Notes under the pieces: model-generated
The model's input: only the letters and a program-made list of their open reading frames with translations
Database searches by the model: none
Told to the model about the DNA's origin: nothing
Position numbers and translations under genes: made by a program
Source: Synechococcus sp. BIOS-U3-1
GTDB taxonomy: Bacteria > Cyanobacteriota > Cyanobacteriia > PCC-6307 > Cyanobiaceae
Reading direction: 5' to 3'
Length of the DNA stretch: 64,000 nucleotides
NCBI RefSeq assembly: GCF_014279975.1
Contig: NZ_CP047936.1
Location: 682,001 to 746,000, forward strand
Shown: in pieces, positions 25,156-34,490 of the stretch
Layout: the number at the start of each line of letters is the position of its first letter
Position numbering within the stretch: position 1 is the first letter of the stretch

Positions 25156-25584
25156 ATGTCTTCGCCTCGTCGGCGCTGGCCTTCAGTCACGGCTGCTGCT
25201 GCAGTGTTGGTGGTGGCAGGAAGTAGTGCTGCACTGTTCGTGACCAATCCCACCAGGGACGATTACCAGGACTTTGCAGGAGACACATTGGTAAAGCTGG
25301 CCACCGAGGAGGTCTGCGAGCGACAGGCCTTGCCGATGGTGCTGCAGCTCTGGATCAGTGACTGTCCACGCTTGATCGCTGATCAGGAGCCGGCGCTTGC
25401 TTTGCTGGCCGACCAGTTCACTCGTCGCTGGAACCTTGGGATTGCCAGTGTTTATGTCACGACTGTCGGTGGTCAGAACCTGCTGCCTGCCTTGCGGTTG
25501 CCGCGCTACTCAGTCACCAGCCTTGGATTAGCAGGCCAATTTGTGGTGCTCAATGCCGATTCGGATGCCGGCAAGCTCGAATGA
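25156..25584 (+). CDS. DUF4359-type exported protein
   Basis: 142 residues with an N-terminal membrane/signal segment (VTAAAAVLVVAGSSAALFVT) followed by NPTRDDYQDFAGDTLVKLAT, the typical DUF4359 opening (NP....Y..FA), and two Cys (EEVCERQ, SDCPRL). This cyanobacterial family has no known function. Its stop overlaps the ATG of the amidohydrolase gene (ATGA). Confidence 0.78.
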   Translation: MSSPRRRWPSVTAAAAVLVVAGSSAALFVTNPTRDDYQDFAGDTLVKLATEEVCERQALPMVLQLWISDCPRLIADQEPALALLADQFTRRWNLGIASVYVTTVGGQNLLPALRLPRYSVTSLGLAGQFVVLNADSDAGKLE

Positions 25585-26828
25585 GCACAGCACGTGTTTC
25601 GTTGTCGTCAGGTGAGCTGAGAGCACGCTGTCCTCGTTCTTTGCTCGATCTGGGTTCTGACGCATTGCCAAGGGCTGGTGTGGATGGATTGATTCCCGTT
25701 GTCCTCACCTGGTCTGGTGGCACAATCCGGTCGGTGAGGGCTACGTCTGAGGCCACCGGTCTGGTGTTGCCCCGATTGGTAGAACCCCATGCGCACCTGG
25801 ATAAAGCGTTCTCCTGGAACGAGTATCCCAATGCGGAGGGCACTTATTCAGGAGCATTGGCGGCCAATTTCAGGGAGCATGAGACCCGCACGGCTGAGCG
25901 CGTTCAGCAGCGAGCGGAGCGTGCTTTGCAATTGGCTTGGGACCACGGCCTGCGGGCCGTGCGCAGTCACATCGACAGCCTGGGACCAGGCGCGAACTGC
26001 AGCTGGCAGGTGCTGTCTGATCTGCGAGCTCAGTGGCTTGATCGGATCGAGCTGCAGCTTGTTGCTCTAGTGCCGGTGGAGCACTGGTCAACGGTCGAGG
26101 GTGAACATCTGGCGGCTGAGGTGGCCAAGGTTGAGGGAGTGATCGGTGGTGTTCTTGCTCCTCCATGCAGAGGTCGAGCGACCCGCAGGGCTCTGCGCCG
26201 ACTGCTCGAGCTTGCGGATCAACACGGCTGCCCTGTGGATCTACACATCGATGAAGCGGCCTCTCATCCAGCTGCTGGGATGCGTCAGCTGCTGCGTGTG
26301 CTCGAAAACATGAGCCTTTCAGTTCCGGTCACCTGCAGCCATGCCAGCAGCCTTTCGCTGCTGTCAGCCGGTGCACTACAGCGGTTGGGTGCCCGTATGG
26401 CCCGTCAGAACCTGCAGGTGGTGGCGTTGCCGCTCACCAATGGCTGGTTGCTCGGTCACCGAGACAACGAGACCCCCCTGCGTCGACCGCTGGCACCCAT
26501 CCGCCAGCTGCAGCGTGCGGGCGTTTCCGTCGCTGTGGGTGGTGACAACGTGCAGGATCCCTGGTTCCCGGGAGGACAGCTTGACCCTCTTGCCCTAATC
26601 GCGATGAGTCTTCCTTTGGCCCAACTCGCACCCTGGGATGACCATGGGATCAAGCCTTTCGGCACCGATGCGGCTCGTCTGATGGGCCTTGCCTGGGACG
26701 GTTGCCTGCGTACCGGAGCACCAGCGGATCTGATTCATCTGCCCGAGGCTGGCTGGCCTGAGTTGCTGGCGATGGCTTGCCGTCGCCGCGTTCTTGCCGG
26801 TGGACATTGGGTGCAGGATTGGGCGTAA
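25581..26828 (+). CDS. Cytosine-deaminase-like amidohydrolase
   Basis: 415 residues of the metal-dependent hydrolase superfamily. Metal ligands: HAH in LVEPHAHLDKAFSW, His in GCPVDLHIDEAASHP, His in VTCSHASSLSLLSAG, and Asp in VAVGGDNVQDPWFPGG. The order is that of cytosine deaminase/isoguanine deaminase-type enzymes, but the substrate cannot be read from sequence. It lies between a DUF4359 gene (4-base overlap) and an FAD-linked oxidase gene 18 bases downstream. Confidence 0.82.
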   Translation: MSTARVSLSSGELRARCPRSLLDLGSDALPRAGVDGLIPVVLTWSGGTIRSVRATSEATGLVLPRLVEPHAHLDKAFSWNEYPNAEGTYSGALAANFREHETRTAERVQQRAERALQLAWDHGLRAVRSHIDSLGPGANCSWQVLSDLRAQWLDRIELQLVALVPVEHWSTVEGEHLAAEVAKVEGVIGGVLAPPCRGRATRRALRRLLELADQHGCPVDLHIDEAASHPAAGMRQLLRVLENMSLSVPVTCSHASSLSLLSAGALQRLGARMARQNLQVVALPLTNGWLLGHRDNETPLRRPLAPIRQLQRAGVSVAVGGDNVQDPWFPGGQLDPLALIAMSLPLAQLAPWDDHGIKPFGTDAARLMGLAWDGCLRTGAPADLIHLPEAGWPELLAMACRRRVLAGGHWVQDWA

Positions 26829-26846
26829 CGCACTCCAGACCGACTA

Positions 26847-28178
26847 ATGCTTACTGATGCCCTGAGAACTGAGTTGGCAGCAGTCCCTGGCCTCAGGTTG
26901 ATGACGCTGCCGGAAGAACTGGAACGGTTATCCCGTGATGCCTATGACTACTCGCCCGTACTTCGGCAACGGCTGGCTCATTGCAGAGCAGAGCTCGTGG
27001 TTCGGCCAGAAACCGTTGAAGCCGTTGTTCATGTGGCGGCAGCCTGTCGGCGTCATGCGGTGCCTCTGACCCTGCGCGGATCAGGCACGGGCAATTACGG
27101 CCAGTCCGTACCGCTGGAGTCTGGTGTGGTGATGGTGATGACCCATCTGCGTGCAGTGCGTTCCATTGATCAGGTCAGTGGCGTTGCTGTGGTTGAGTGC
27201 GGATGTTTGATGAAGGATCTCAATCGGGAGCTGGCTGGTGTTGGCCGCCAGCTGCGTCTGATGCCGAGCACCTGGCGCAGCGCCACGATCGGTGGGTTCA
27301 TCGCAGGCGGTTCCGGAGGCATCGGTTCCGTGCGCTGGGGGTTTCTTCGCGATCCGGGGCATCTGCTTGGGCTGGAAGTGGTGACCATGGAGCAGGAGCC
27401 GCGGGTTCTCCAGCTCGATGCCTGCGATGCCGAGGCCTTGAATCACGCCTATGGCACCAATGGAATCATCACAGCATTGCGGCTGGCCACGGCAGTGCGG
27501 GTTGATTGGCAGGAAGTGGTCGTGGATTGTCCGGACTGGAAGACGGCAGTGGAGTTAGCAAGGCGTTGCAGTTCTGCGGCGATCGACCTGCATCTCTGCA
27601 CCGTTCTAGAAGCCGCTGTGGTCGAGCTGCTACCGAAGTGGGATCTGCCTCGGCGTCGCTCTGATCGCCTTTTACTGCTGGTGGCCCCTGATGCAGTGAG
27701 TACGGTTCAGCGGCTGGCGGCAGCTGTGGGTGCTGAGCTGACCCATCTGGGAGCGGAGGCCGACCGCCAAGGCAACGGTCTAAAGGAGTTGAGTTGGAAT
27801 CACACCACCCTGCATCTGCGCCAGCGGGACCCCGACTGGACCTACCTGCAGATGCTGCTCCCCCAACCGGAGATCAACTGTCTGGAGACTCTCAAGCAGG
27901 CCTGGGGTGATGATCTGCTCTGGCATCTGGAGGCTGTGCGGCAGCAGGGAGTTCAGCGCATTGCTGCGCTTCCTCTGGTGCGCTGGCGTGGCGCTGATGA
28001 ATTGGAGCGGTTAATGCAGGAATGTAGGAATCTCGGTGCACTGATCTTTAACCCACATGTGCTCACCGTGGAGGGTGGCGGCCTTGGTGTGGTCGATGGT
28101 GATCAGGTAGCGACCAAGCACCGTTACGACCCTGCGGGTCTGCTCAACCCAGGAAAACTGGGTGGCTTCAGCAGCTGA
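26847..28178 (+). CDS. FAD-linked oxidase (GlcD-like)
   Basis: 443 residues. The PCMH-type FAD-binding domain is clear: ELVVRPETVEAVVHVAAACR, then PLTLRGSGTGNYGQSVPLES, GVVMVMTHLRAVRSID, and FIAGGSGGIGSVRWGFLRDP. The C-terminal part is substrate-binding and ends HRYDPAGLLNPGKL, as in glycolate/lactate oxidase-like proteins. The substrate is unknown. The end overlaps the convergent pentapeptide gene by 11 bases. Confidence 0.85.
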   Translation: MLTDALRTELAAVPGLRLMTLPEELERLSRDAYDYSPVLRQRLAHCRAELVVRPETVEAVVHVAAACRRHAVPLTLRGSGTGNYGQSVPLESGVVMVMTHLRAVRSIDQVSGVAVVECGCLMKDLNRELAGVGRQLRLMPSTWRSATIGGFIAGGSGGIGSVRWGFLRDPGHLLGLEVVTMEQEPRVLQLDACDAEALNHAYGTNGIITALRLATAVRVDWQEVVVDCPDWKTAVELARRCSSAAIDLHLCTVLEAAVVELLPKWDLPRRRSDRLLLLVAPDAVSTVQRLAAAVGAELTHLGAEADRQGNGLKELSWNHTTLHLRQRDPDWTYLQMLLPQPEINCLETLKQAWGDDLLWHLEAVRQQGVQRIAALPLVRWRGADELERLMQECRNLGALIFNPHVLTVEGGGLGVVDGDQVATKHRYDPAGLLNPGKLGGFSS

Positions 28179-28695
28179 GGCTGTCGCGGGTGGAGATACC
28201 TGTGCTCGGATTGATGCCCTCAGCGACCTGGCAAAGTCGGCGCTGATCATCCCGATCCAGCAGGGCGTCGCTGAAGTCAGCACCCTCCACATCGGCTCCG
28301 GCAAAGCTGCTGCCGGCAGCAATCACACCGATCAGGAGGGCATCGCGTAGATCCGTGCGCGAAAAATCGGCCCGGTCCATCAGCGAATCGCTGAGATCGG
28401 CTCCATGAAAATCAGCTTCAGCAAAGGCCCCTTGCGTGAAGATCGCTCCATGCAGATTGGCGCCACTGAAGTCAGCGCCGCGCCCCACAGCGCCGGCGAA
28501 GGAGGTGTTGGTCAATTGCTGGTCGTGAAAGTCAGCATCGCTCTGATTGGTGAGTGTGTAGTCCACCCGGTCTTGAAACAGCGCCCTGTCTTGAAGGCCC
28601 ACCCCAGCAGAGGTGTCGAGGGCCATAGCAGTCAGGGGCGTCAGCCAGGTCATCACCAGGGTGAGTGCAGCAAGCACCTTCAGCAGCGATTTCAT
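28168..28695 (-). CDS. Pentapeptide-repeat protein, exported
   Basis: 175 residues from ATG 28695 (GTG 28722 also possible and would couple it to folC). A signal peptide (MKSLLKVLAALTLVMTWLTP, ending AMA) precedes pentapeptide repeats of A(D/N)LxG type (GADFSGANLHGAIF, EADFHGADLSDSLMDRADFS) forming a right-handed beta-helix. The last part (DRDDQRRLCQVAEGINPSTG) is typical of cyanobacterial lumen pentapeptide proteins. Thylakoid lumen or periplasm is expected; the function is unknown. Confidence 0.88.
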   Translation of the reverse strand: MKSLLKVLAALTLVMTWLTPLTAMALDTSAGVGLQDRALFQDRVDYTLTNQSDADFHDQQLTNTSFAGAVGRGADFSGANLHGAIFTQGAFAEADFHGADLSDSLMDRADFSRTDLRDALLIGVIAAGSSFAGADVEGADFSDALLDRDDQRRLCQVAEGINPSTGISTRDSLSC

Positions 28696-28718
28696 GGTTT
28701 CAGCGCGTAGCTTGACGT

Positions 28719-29954
28719 TCACTCTGCCTCCAATGTGCCGTTTTCCATCAAGTGGCCGATCAGATAGAGAGATCCGGCGATCACCGGGACGGATTTGGGC
28801 CAGCCCTGTTTTAAAAGTTGATTGAGAGCATCCAGAGCAGTCTCAGCTGACCTCAGTTGATGGGCCTGCAGCGGCAGCGCTGGCTTCAGTTGCTCCAAGC
28901 TCCAGCTGCGATGCCCAGGCACCGGCACGACCCAGGCCTCATCTAGAGGGCCAAGCAGCTGTTCAAGCATCTCTGGTGCCTGTTTCTGCGCCTGGATCGC
29001 CAGGATCCAAATCTGCCTGCTGCTAGCGGATGACCAGCTGCAGCGTTCCCGTGCCAGCGCGATAGCGGCCGGTGGATTGTGAGCACCGTCCACCCGCAGC
29101 CTCAGGCCCCTCCAGCGCATCCACTGCAAGCGGCCTGGCCAGCGTGCCGCTGCAAAGCCTTCACGGATCGCTGGGTTTGAGATCACCTTGCTGCGCGCGC
29201 TCATCCACTGCAGTGCGGCCGCAGCCACGGCCCCATTGCGTTTCTGCAAGGCCCCTGAAAGACCCAGGGTCCAGCTTTCATCCAGTGCATCGACCCACTG
29301 CAGAGTGCCTTGCACCTCGTACACCCGTTGCTCGAGCACAGCAGACACCTCGGGTTCCTGGGTAGCACTGATCACGTGCGCACCCTCACCGATGGCCGCG
29401 GCTTTCTCTGCAGCAATGGCCTGGAGGCTGGGGCCCAGATGCTCCCGATGGTCCATGCCGATCGACGCCACAGCGATCAGAGGCCGCCAGCTGTGGGCGG
29501 TGGTTGCATCTAGCCGGCCTCCTAGTCCTGCTTCGAGCACCAGCCAGTCTGGTTTCTGGGCTTCAAAGTGAATCAGTGCGGCACAAATCAGCTGCTCGAA
29601 CGGAGTCAGACGGCATTGTTCCGTTAATGGTTGCAACTGCTCGAGTGTGTGTCGTAAGGCCGTGATGGAGATCAGCTGGTCGTTGACGCGGATGCGTTCA
29701 CACCAGCTCACCAGATGGGGCGACGTGGTCAGGCCTGAGCACAAACCGGCCGCCATCAATCCATGGTGGATGAGGCAGGCGATGGACCCCTTGCCGTTGG
29801 TGCCAACGACCTGGACAGCAGGAATCGAATGAGCTGGTCGGTGTAGCTGCTCCAGAGCGATCGTCATCCTGTCCAACGACAGATCCATGCCACGAACGTC
29901 AAAGCGCGGCAGTAGATCACTGAGTTCGTGGGGAGGGTGACCCGGCTGCTTCAC
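28719..29954 (-). CDS. folC: Folylpolyglutamate / dihydrofolate synthase
   Basis: 411 residues. Mur-ligase family layout: RMTIALEQLHRPAHSIPAVQ, P-loop VVGTNGKGSIACLIHHGLMA, LTTSPHLVSWCERIRVND, VLEAGLGGRLDATTAH, and WPGRLQWMRWRGLRLRVDGA HNP. It adds glutamate to dihydropteroate/tetrahydrofolate. It is one base after argD and overlaps the region of the following pentapeptide gene. Confidence 0.95.
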   Translation of the reverse strand: MKQPGHPPHELSDLLPRFDVRGMDLSLDRMTIALEQLHRPAHSIPAVQVVGTNGKGSIACLIHHGLMAAGLCSGLTTSPHLVSWCERIRVNDQLISITALRHTLEQLQPLTEQCRLTPFEQLICAALIHFEAQKPDWLVLEAGLGGRLDATTAHSWRPLIAVASIGMDHREHLGPSLQAIAAEKAAAIGEGAHVISATQEPEVSAVLEQRVYEVQGTLQWVDALDESWTLGLSGALQKRNGAVAAAALQWMSARSKVISNPAIREGFAAARWPGRLQWMRWRGLRLRVDGAHNPPAAIALARERCSWSSASSRQIWILAIQAQKQAPEMLEQLLGPLDEAWVVPVPGHRSWSLEQLKPALPLQAHQLRSAETALDALNQLLKQGWPKSVPVIAGSLYLIGHLMENGTLEAE

Positions 29955-31175
29955 TCAGCTCACGCGGTTCAGGGCTCGTTCGAGGCGTGTGAGCAGGGCC
30001 TGGATCTCTCGGGCATTGATCACAAGAGCGGGCACCATGCGCACGACCTGAACACCGGCGGGCACCACCAGCAGCTGTTCGTCGAGAGCTGCTTTCACCA
30101 CGTCCATCGCAGTGATCCCGCAGTCTTGCTTGAGGACCAGGCCTTGAAGCAGCCCCCATCCACGCGATCCCTCCAAATAATCAGGGAAATGTTTCACAAG
30201 TCTGTCGAGGCCTGCACGCAGCTGGTCGCCACGCTCTCGCACGTTGCGCAGCAGCTTGCGCCTCTCGATTTCATTCGCCACGGTCAAACCAGCCTGGCAA
30301 GCGAAAGGGTTGCCGCCGAAGGTGCTTGCGTGGTCGCCCGGTTGAAAGAGATCGGCGTTCTGTCGCACCATCAGTGCTCCGACGGCGTGTCCGCCTCCTA
30401 GGCCTTTGGCCAGTGTGAGGGCATCGGGACGAACACCGAGTTGCTCATAACCCCAAAGCGTGCCGGTTCGGCCCATCCCCACTTGCACTTCATCAAAGAT
30501 CAGCAGGATGTTGCGTTGATCGCAATGCTTTCGAATCGCCTGCATCACGTTTGGGGCACCGGGATTCACGCCTCCTTCGCCTTGAAGAGGCTCGATCAGC
30601 ACTGCAGCTACGCGTGGACCGTTCTGTTCCAGCCGCTCGAGCAGCTGTTCGAAATCCGCAAGATCGTTGTATCGGAAAAATTCAAAGCCTTCCACCATGG
30701 GTTCAAATCCCTCGTGGTATCGGGGTTGACCAGTGGCGCTCACCGCCGCCAGCGTGCGGCCATGGAAGCTGGCCGCGGCGGTGATGATCACGGGGCATTC
30801 AATGCCCCGACGCAGATGACCATGCTTCCGGGCCAGTTTGATGGCAGCTTCGTTGGCTTCAGCACCTGAATTGCAGAAAAACACGCTGTCTGCGCAGCTG
30901 TTGTTGACAAGCCACTGCGCCAGCGCTTCCTGTTCCGGAATTCGATAAAGATTGGAAACGTGCTGCAGTTTGCGCAGCTGGCCGGTGAGAGCCTTGCGCA
31001 TCGCTCTGTTGCTGTGTCCCAGCGTGCAGGTGGCGATGCCGGCAACGGCATCGAGATAGCGACGGCTTTTGTTATCCCAGACCCAACAACCTTTGCCGCG
31101 CTGGAGGGAGAGCGCGAAGCGGTTGTAGGTGCCCATCACCGCATCGGACGGGGGCACTGGCGCTGGCTCCACCAT
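29955..31175 (-). CDS. argD: Acetylornithine aminotransferase
   Basis: 406 residues. A class-III PLP aminotransferase: NSCADSVFFCNSGAEANEAA, RTLAAVSATGQPRYH, LLIFDEVQVGMGRTGTLWGY, and the PLP lysine in PDALTLAKGLGGGHAVGALM. It makes N-acetylornithine from the semialdehyde in arginine synthesis. Adjacent to folC, same strand. Confidence 0.95.
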   Translation of the reverse strand: MVEPAPVPPSDAVMGTYNRFALSLQRGKGCWVWDNKSRRYLDAVAGIATCTLGHSNRAMRKALTGQLRKLQHVSNLYRIPEQEALAQWLVNNSCADSVFFCNSGAEANEAAIKLARKHGHLRRGIECPVIITAAASFHGRTLAAVSATGQPRYHEGFEPMVEGFEFFRYNDLADFEQLLERLEQNGPRVAAVLIEPLQGEGGVNPGAPNVMQAIRKHCDQRNILLIFDEVQVGMGRTGTLWGYEQLGVRPDALTLAKGLGGGHAVGALMVRQNADLFQPGDHASTFGGNPFACQAGLTVANEIERRKLLRNVRERGDQLRAGLDRLVKHFPDYLEGSRGWGLLQGLVLKQDCGITAMDVVKAALDEQLLVVPAGVQVVRMVPALVINAREIQALLTRLERALNRVS

Positions 31176-31287
31176 GGATCGTTCAGGGCTATTCCCGTGG
31201 GGAAATCAATGACCAGTTCATTGTCTCGCAGTGTCCTGCTGCTTTGGCCGTGATTAGCTCAATCCTGTCGGAGACCTTGAGGATCAA

Positions 31288-31369
31288 TAGGAGCGGTCGG
31301 ACTTGAACCGACAAACCCGAAGGCGGCGCATTTTGAGTGCGCTGCGTCTACCAATTCCGCCACGCTCCC
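31288..31369 (-). tRNA. tRNA-Leu (anticodon CAA)
   Basis: Class II tRNA on the minus strand: acceptor GGGAGCG/CGCTCCT (one G-T pair), D-arm GGCGGAATTGGTAGACGC, anticodon loop CTCAAAA (CAA, reads UUG), long variable arm and TTCAAGTC T-loop. CCA is not encoded. Confidence 0.96.
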
Positions 31370-31407
31370 GCAGTTCGACCTTAGGTGATGCAGTTCAGAG
31401 GAGCGTT

Positions 31408-32706
31408 TTAGGGACAGTGACGTTGCAGATTTGCCCCGCTGGCCGTGAGTTTCGCTTCAATTCCGGCGTAGCCCCTGTCGAGGTGGTTCAGGCCGCTCAC
31501 GTGCGTTTTCCCCTGTGCCACCAGCCCTGCAAGCACCATTGCGGCTGAGGCTCGCAGATCGGTTCCGTTCACAGGAGCTCCACTGAGGGAGGGAACACCT
31601 TCGACGACAGCCGCGTTGCCTTGAACACGGATGGCCGCACCCATGCGCTGCAGCTCTGCCACGTGCTGCATGCGGTTTTCGTAGATCTTCTCGGTGATCA
31701 CGCTGGTGCCCTGGGCTGTCGCCAGCAAGGCCATGAACGGTGCTTGCAGATCGGTTGGAAAACCAGGGAAAGGCTGTGTGGTGATGTCAATGCCTTTGAT
31801 GGTGCCCGGAGTGATGACAATGCCATCGCCATCGATCTCTAGACCGCAGCCGCAGTCGCGCAGTTTCTGGAGCACGGAGCTGAGGTGATCAGGAATCACC
31901 GGGGCGACTCGCAGCGTTGAGCGCGTGATTGCGGCTGCCAGGAGGAAGGTGCCTGCTTCGATCCTGTCGGGAATGACCGTGTAGTCGCAACCGTGCAACC
32001 GCTCCACCCCTTCAATGGTGATGGATGGACCGCCGGCTCCGCTGATGCGTGCCCCCATGGCATTGAGGAGGTTGGCCAGGTCCTGAACCTCCGGCTCCTG
32101 GGCTGCGTTCTCGATCACGCTGGTGCCTTCCGCCAAGCTTGCAGCCATCAAAATTGTTTCGGTGGCTCCGACGCTCGGGCAGTCGAGAACAATCGAGGCG
32201 CCCTTCAGCCGTTTGCGATGCCCTGGAACAGTGGCTGAGACCACGCCATGCTCAACAGTCACTACGGCTCCGAGAGCTTTCAAACCGCGGATGTGTTCCA
32301 CCACAGGGCGTGCACCGATGCGACATCCTCCTGGTAGGGGAACTTTGGCGTGGCCCATGCGAGCGAGGATCGAACCGATCGCGAAAAAGCTGGCTCTTAG
32401 GCCGTTAACGAGCTCGTAGGGAGGTTCCGCACTCGTGAGGTCGGAAGCCTGAAGGTGAATCGTTTCCGTGCTGCGTCTCACCTTCACTCCCATCGAAACC
32501 AGGATGCTTTCCATCCCGTCGATGTCGGTGAGAGGAGGCACGTTGCTAAGGGAGAGTGTTTCTTCCGTCAGCAGGGCAGCCGTCATCAGCACGAGCGCGG
32601 AATTTTTGGCGCCGCTCACACGAAGCTCTCCGTGCAGCTTGTTCCCGCCTTGGATCTCAAGATGTGGCTTGAGAATGTCTTGAGACGCGGGTGCCGCGGC
32701 TGTCAT
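31408..32706 (-). CDS. murA: UDP-N-acetylglucosamine 1-carboxyvinyltransferase
   Basis: 432 residues of the EPSP-synthase fold: [20 protein letters not shown] at the N-terminus, [46 protein letters not shown], and [20 protein letters not shown]. It carries out the first committed step of peptidoglycan synthesis. In the usual active-site loop the Cys position appears as PGGCRIG, the fosfomycin-sensitive form. Confidence 0.96.
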   Translation of the reverse strand: MTAAAPASQDILKPHLEIQGGNKLHGELRVSGAKNSALVLMTAALLTEETLSLSNVPPLTDIDGMESILVSMGVKVRRSTETIHLQASDLTSAEPPYELVNGLRASFFAIGSILARMGHAKVPLPGGCRIGARPVVEHIRGLKALGAVVTVEHGVVSATVPGHRKRLKGASIVLDCPSVGATETILMAASLAEGTSVIENAAQEPEVQDLANLLNAMGARISGAGGPSITIEGVERLHGCDYTVIPDRIEAGTFLLAAAITRSTLRVAPVIPDHLSSVLQKLRDCGCGLEIDGDGIVITPGTIKGIDITTQPFPGFPTDLQAPFMALLATAQGTSVITEKIYENRMQHVAELQRMGAAIRVQGNAAVVEGVPSLSGAPVNGTDLRASAAMVLAGLVAQGKTHVSGLNHLDRGYAGIEAKLTASGANLQRHCP

Positions 32707-32850
32707 CCCTGTTATTTCCTGCCGAGTGCTTATCTTGACGGCTAGGCCTGAGACCGTCTAGACGACCGGCCCCCAAACTGTCTTGGCGATCGACTGAAGG
32801 GCCGAGTGCCGATGTCGTATGTTTCACGAGTCGCTATGCGACGCACGCCG

Positions 32851-32934
32851 GCGGATGTGGCGGAATTGGTAGACGCGCTAGTTTCAGGTACTAGTGGCAG
32901 CAATGTCGTGGGAGTTCAAGTCTCCCCATCCGCA
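32851..32934 (+). tRNA. tRNA-Leu (anticodon CAG)
   Basis: 84 bases, class II: GCGGATG pairs with CATCCGC, anticodon stem CTAGT/ACTAG around loop TTCAGGT (CAG, reads CUG), variable arm and TTCAAGTC T-loop. The discriminator is A and CCA is not encoded. Confidence 0.96.
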
Positions 32935-33364
32935 TTGATTGAATCGAACTCTCGATGAGACCCTAGTCAGGCCTTGAATTCGGCCTCACTTCTGAGAGAA
33001 TTTTTTGTTTCACTGATTGATCATCAAGGATGTCCTTGTTTGACCTCAGTGTGGCTGGTTGGCTGTATGCACGACGCCTAAGTGGAACGCGTTAGATCAC
33101 TGTTCGCATCGTCTTCGGACAATCACACTCAGCTTCACAGGCTTTTGATCGCACTGATTCAGAGAGGTCTTTGAACGTGAGACTCTGCACTTACGGGATC
33201 ACTTGCAATTGACCCGTCTTCGGGGATTGAGCTCAGGTGTTGCCTGTGGTCAGCTGAGTGCTGCGTTGATGGCTCAGATCGCTGCGCTGATAGCCGGAGT
33301 GTGGCAAGAGTTCAACCTTCGCCATCCGAACTATCTTGTTCTCAGAAGGCTTCAACCACTGCCC
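32935..33364. other. Intergenic stretch after tRNA-Leu
   Basis: 430 bases between tRNA-Leu and the small conserved gene. The downstream frame is open back to about 33203, but that extension does not look like protein. I see no RNA gene or clear terminator here. Confidence 0.4.
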
Positions 33365-33613
33365 ATGATTGTCCTGAAAATCTCCAACTCGTCAGAGGTT
33401 GTGGCGTCCAAGGTTGGAAAGTTTTTGGAAGCCCTGACTCCCGATAAGGTCGACCAGGCAGCAGTTGAAGACCAGGTCATCAAGAAGCTGGTTGAAAACC
33501 TCGCGGCTGAGGGGATCAAGGGTGAGATTGCGTCCGTCAACGGCGTCGATATCGAGGGCAGTGAACTCAGCCTTCACGATGGGTTGAAGGTGCGGAAGCA
33601 CACCAGCTTCTGA
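33365..33613 (+). CDS. Small conserved hypothetical protein
   Basis: 82 residues from ATG 33365: MIVLKISNSSEVVASKVGKF then LEALTPDKVDQAAVEDQVIK. It has a soluble alpha/beta pattern, no signal peptide, and a Val/Lys-rich middle (KLVENLAAEGIKGEIASVNG). The family was not recognised. The stop is one base before the GTG of the rRNA/tRNA methyltransferase gene, so it probably begins that operon. Confidence 0.65.
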   Translation: MIVLKISNSSEVVASKVGKFLEALTPDKVDQAAVEDQVIKKLVENLAAEGIKGEIASVNGVDIEGSELSLHDGLKVRKHTSF

Positions 33614-33614
33614 G

Positions 33615-34490
33615 GTGAATCAGCTTCCGGGATCCGGTGTTGACCTGATCACCAGTCGTCGTAATCCGCTTGTTCGGCGTCTGCGATCTCTGGCTACGTC
33701 ATCAGGGCGTCAGCAGGATGGTCATCTACTGCTGGAAGGCAGCCATCAACTTCGGGAGCTGCTGTCACTGCGGCGACGGCAGAAGGGACCAGTCAAGGTC
33801 ATGGCAACACCTGAATGGCTGGAGTCCCACGCGGATCTGATCGATCGGTTCGCGGATGACATCGATCTGCAGCTCATGGCTGAGGAAGCGCTCAGAGCAG
33901 CCCTCTCCACGGTCAATCCAGGCGGAGTGGCATGTCTCTGGCCGATCGACCAACTGCCCGTGCCTGCTGAATCTCCATCGTTTGTCCTAGCCCTTGATCG
34001 CGTTCAGGATCCCGGCAATGTCGGTACCTTGCTGCGCACTGCACTTGCAGCTGATGTCGGAGAGGTTTGGCTTGCAGCTGGCGCTGATCCTTTGGCTCCA
34101 AAGGTGGTGCGTTCAGCCGTTGGAGCAGTGCTGCGACTGCCGCTCAGGCGGTTAGGTCCTACCGACGCGATTGGCATAGAGCAATTGACCGACAAGCTCA
34201 ACGCAGCCCGTGACCGTGGCCTCCAGGTGGTGGCAGCGTTGGTTCCCGATTCAGGTTCCGGGATGCCGGTGATTCCTTACTGGCAGTTGGACTGGTGCCG
34301 TCCCACTGTTTTGGTCCTCGGCAATGAGGCAGCAGGTCTGCATCCATCGCTTCAGGCCTGCTGCAGCCATGGGGTCACGCTTCCCCACAGCAATCAAGTC
34401 GAGTCTCTCAATGTCGCCTCAGCAGCCGTTCCTCTCCTTTTGGAACGCCGACGGGCGACAATGACGGCCTCCATGCAGCTGCCCGGGTGA
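33615..34490 (+). CDS. SpoU/TrmH-family RNA 2'-O-methyltransferase
   Basis: 291 residues from GTG 33615. The substrate-binding N-domain (LITSRRNPLVRRLRSLATSS) is followed by the SPOUT knot: FVLALDRVQDPGNVGTLLRT, AAGADPLAPKVVRSAVGAVL, VLVLGNEAAGLHPSLQACC and LPHSNQVESLNVASAAVPLL. It methylates a ribose in rRNA or tRNA; the target is unknown. The stop overlaps lpdA (GTGA). Confidence 0.9.
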   Translation: MNQLPGSGVDLITSRRNPLVRRLRSLATSSGRQQDGHLLLEGSHQLRELLSLRRRQKGPVKVMATPEWLESHADLIDRFADDIDLQLMAEEALRAALSTVNPGGVACLWPIDQLPVPAESPSFVLALDRVQDPGNVGTLLRTALAADVGEVWLAAGADPLAPKVVRSAVGAVLRLPLRRLGPTDAIGIEQLTDKLNAARDRGLQVVAALVPDSGSGMPVIPYWQLDWCRPTVLVLGNEAAGLHPSLQACCSHGVTLPHSNQVESLNVASAAVPLLLERRRATMTASMQLPG

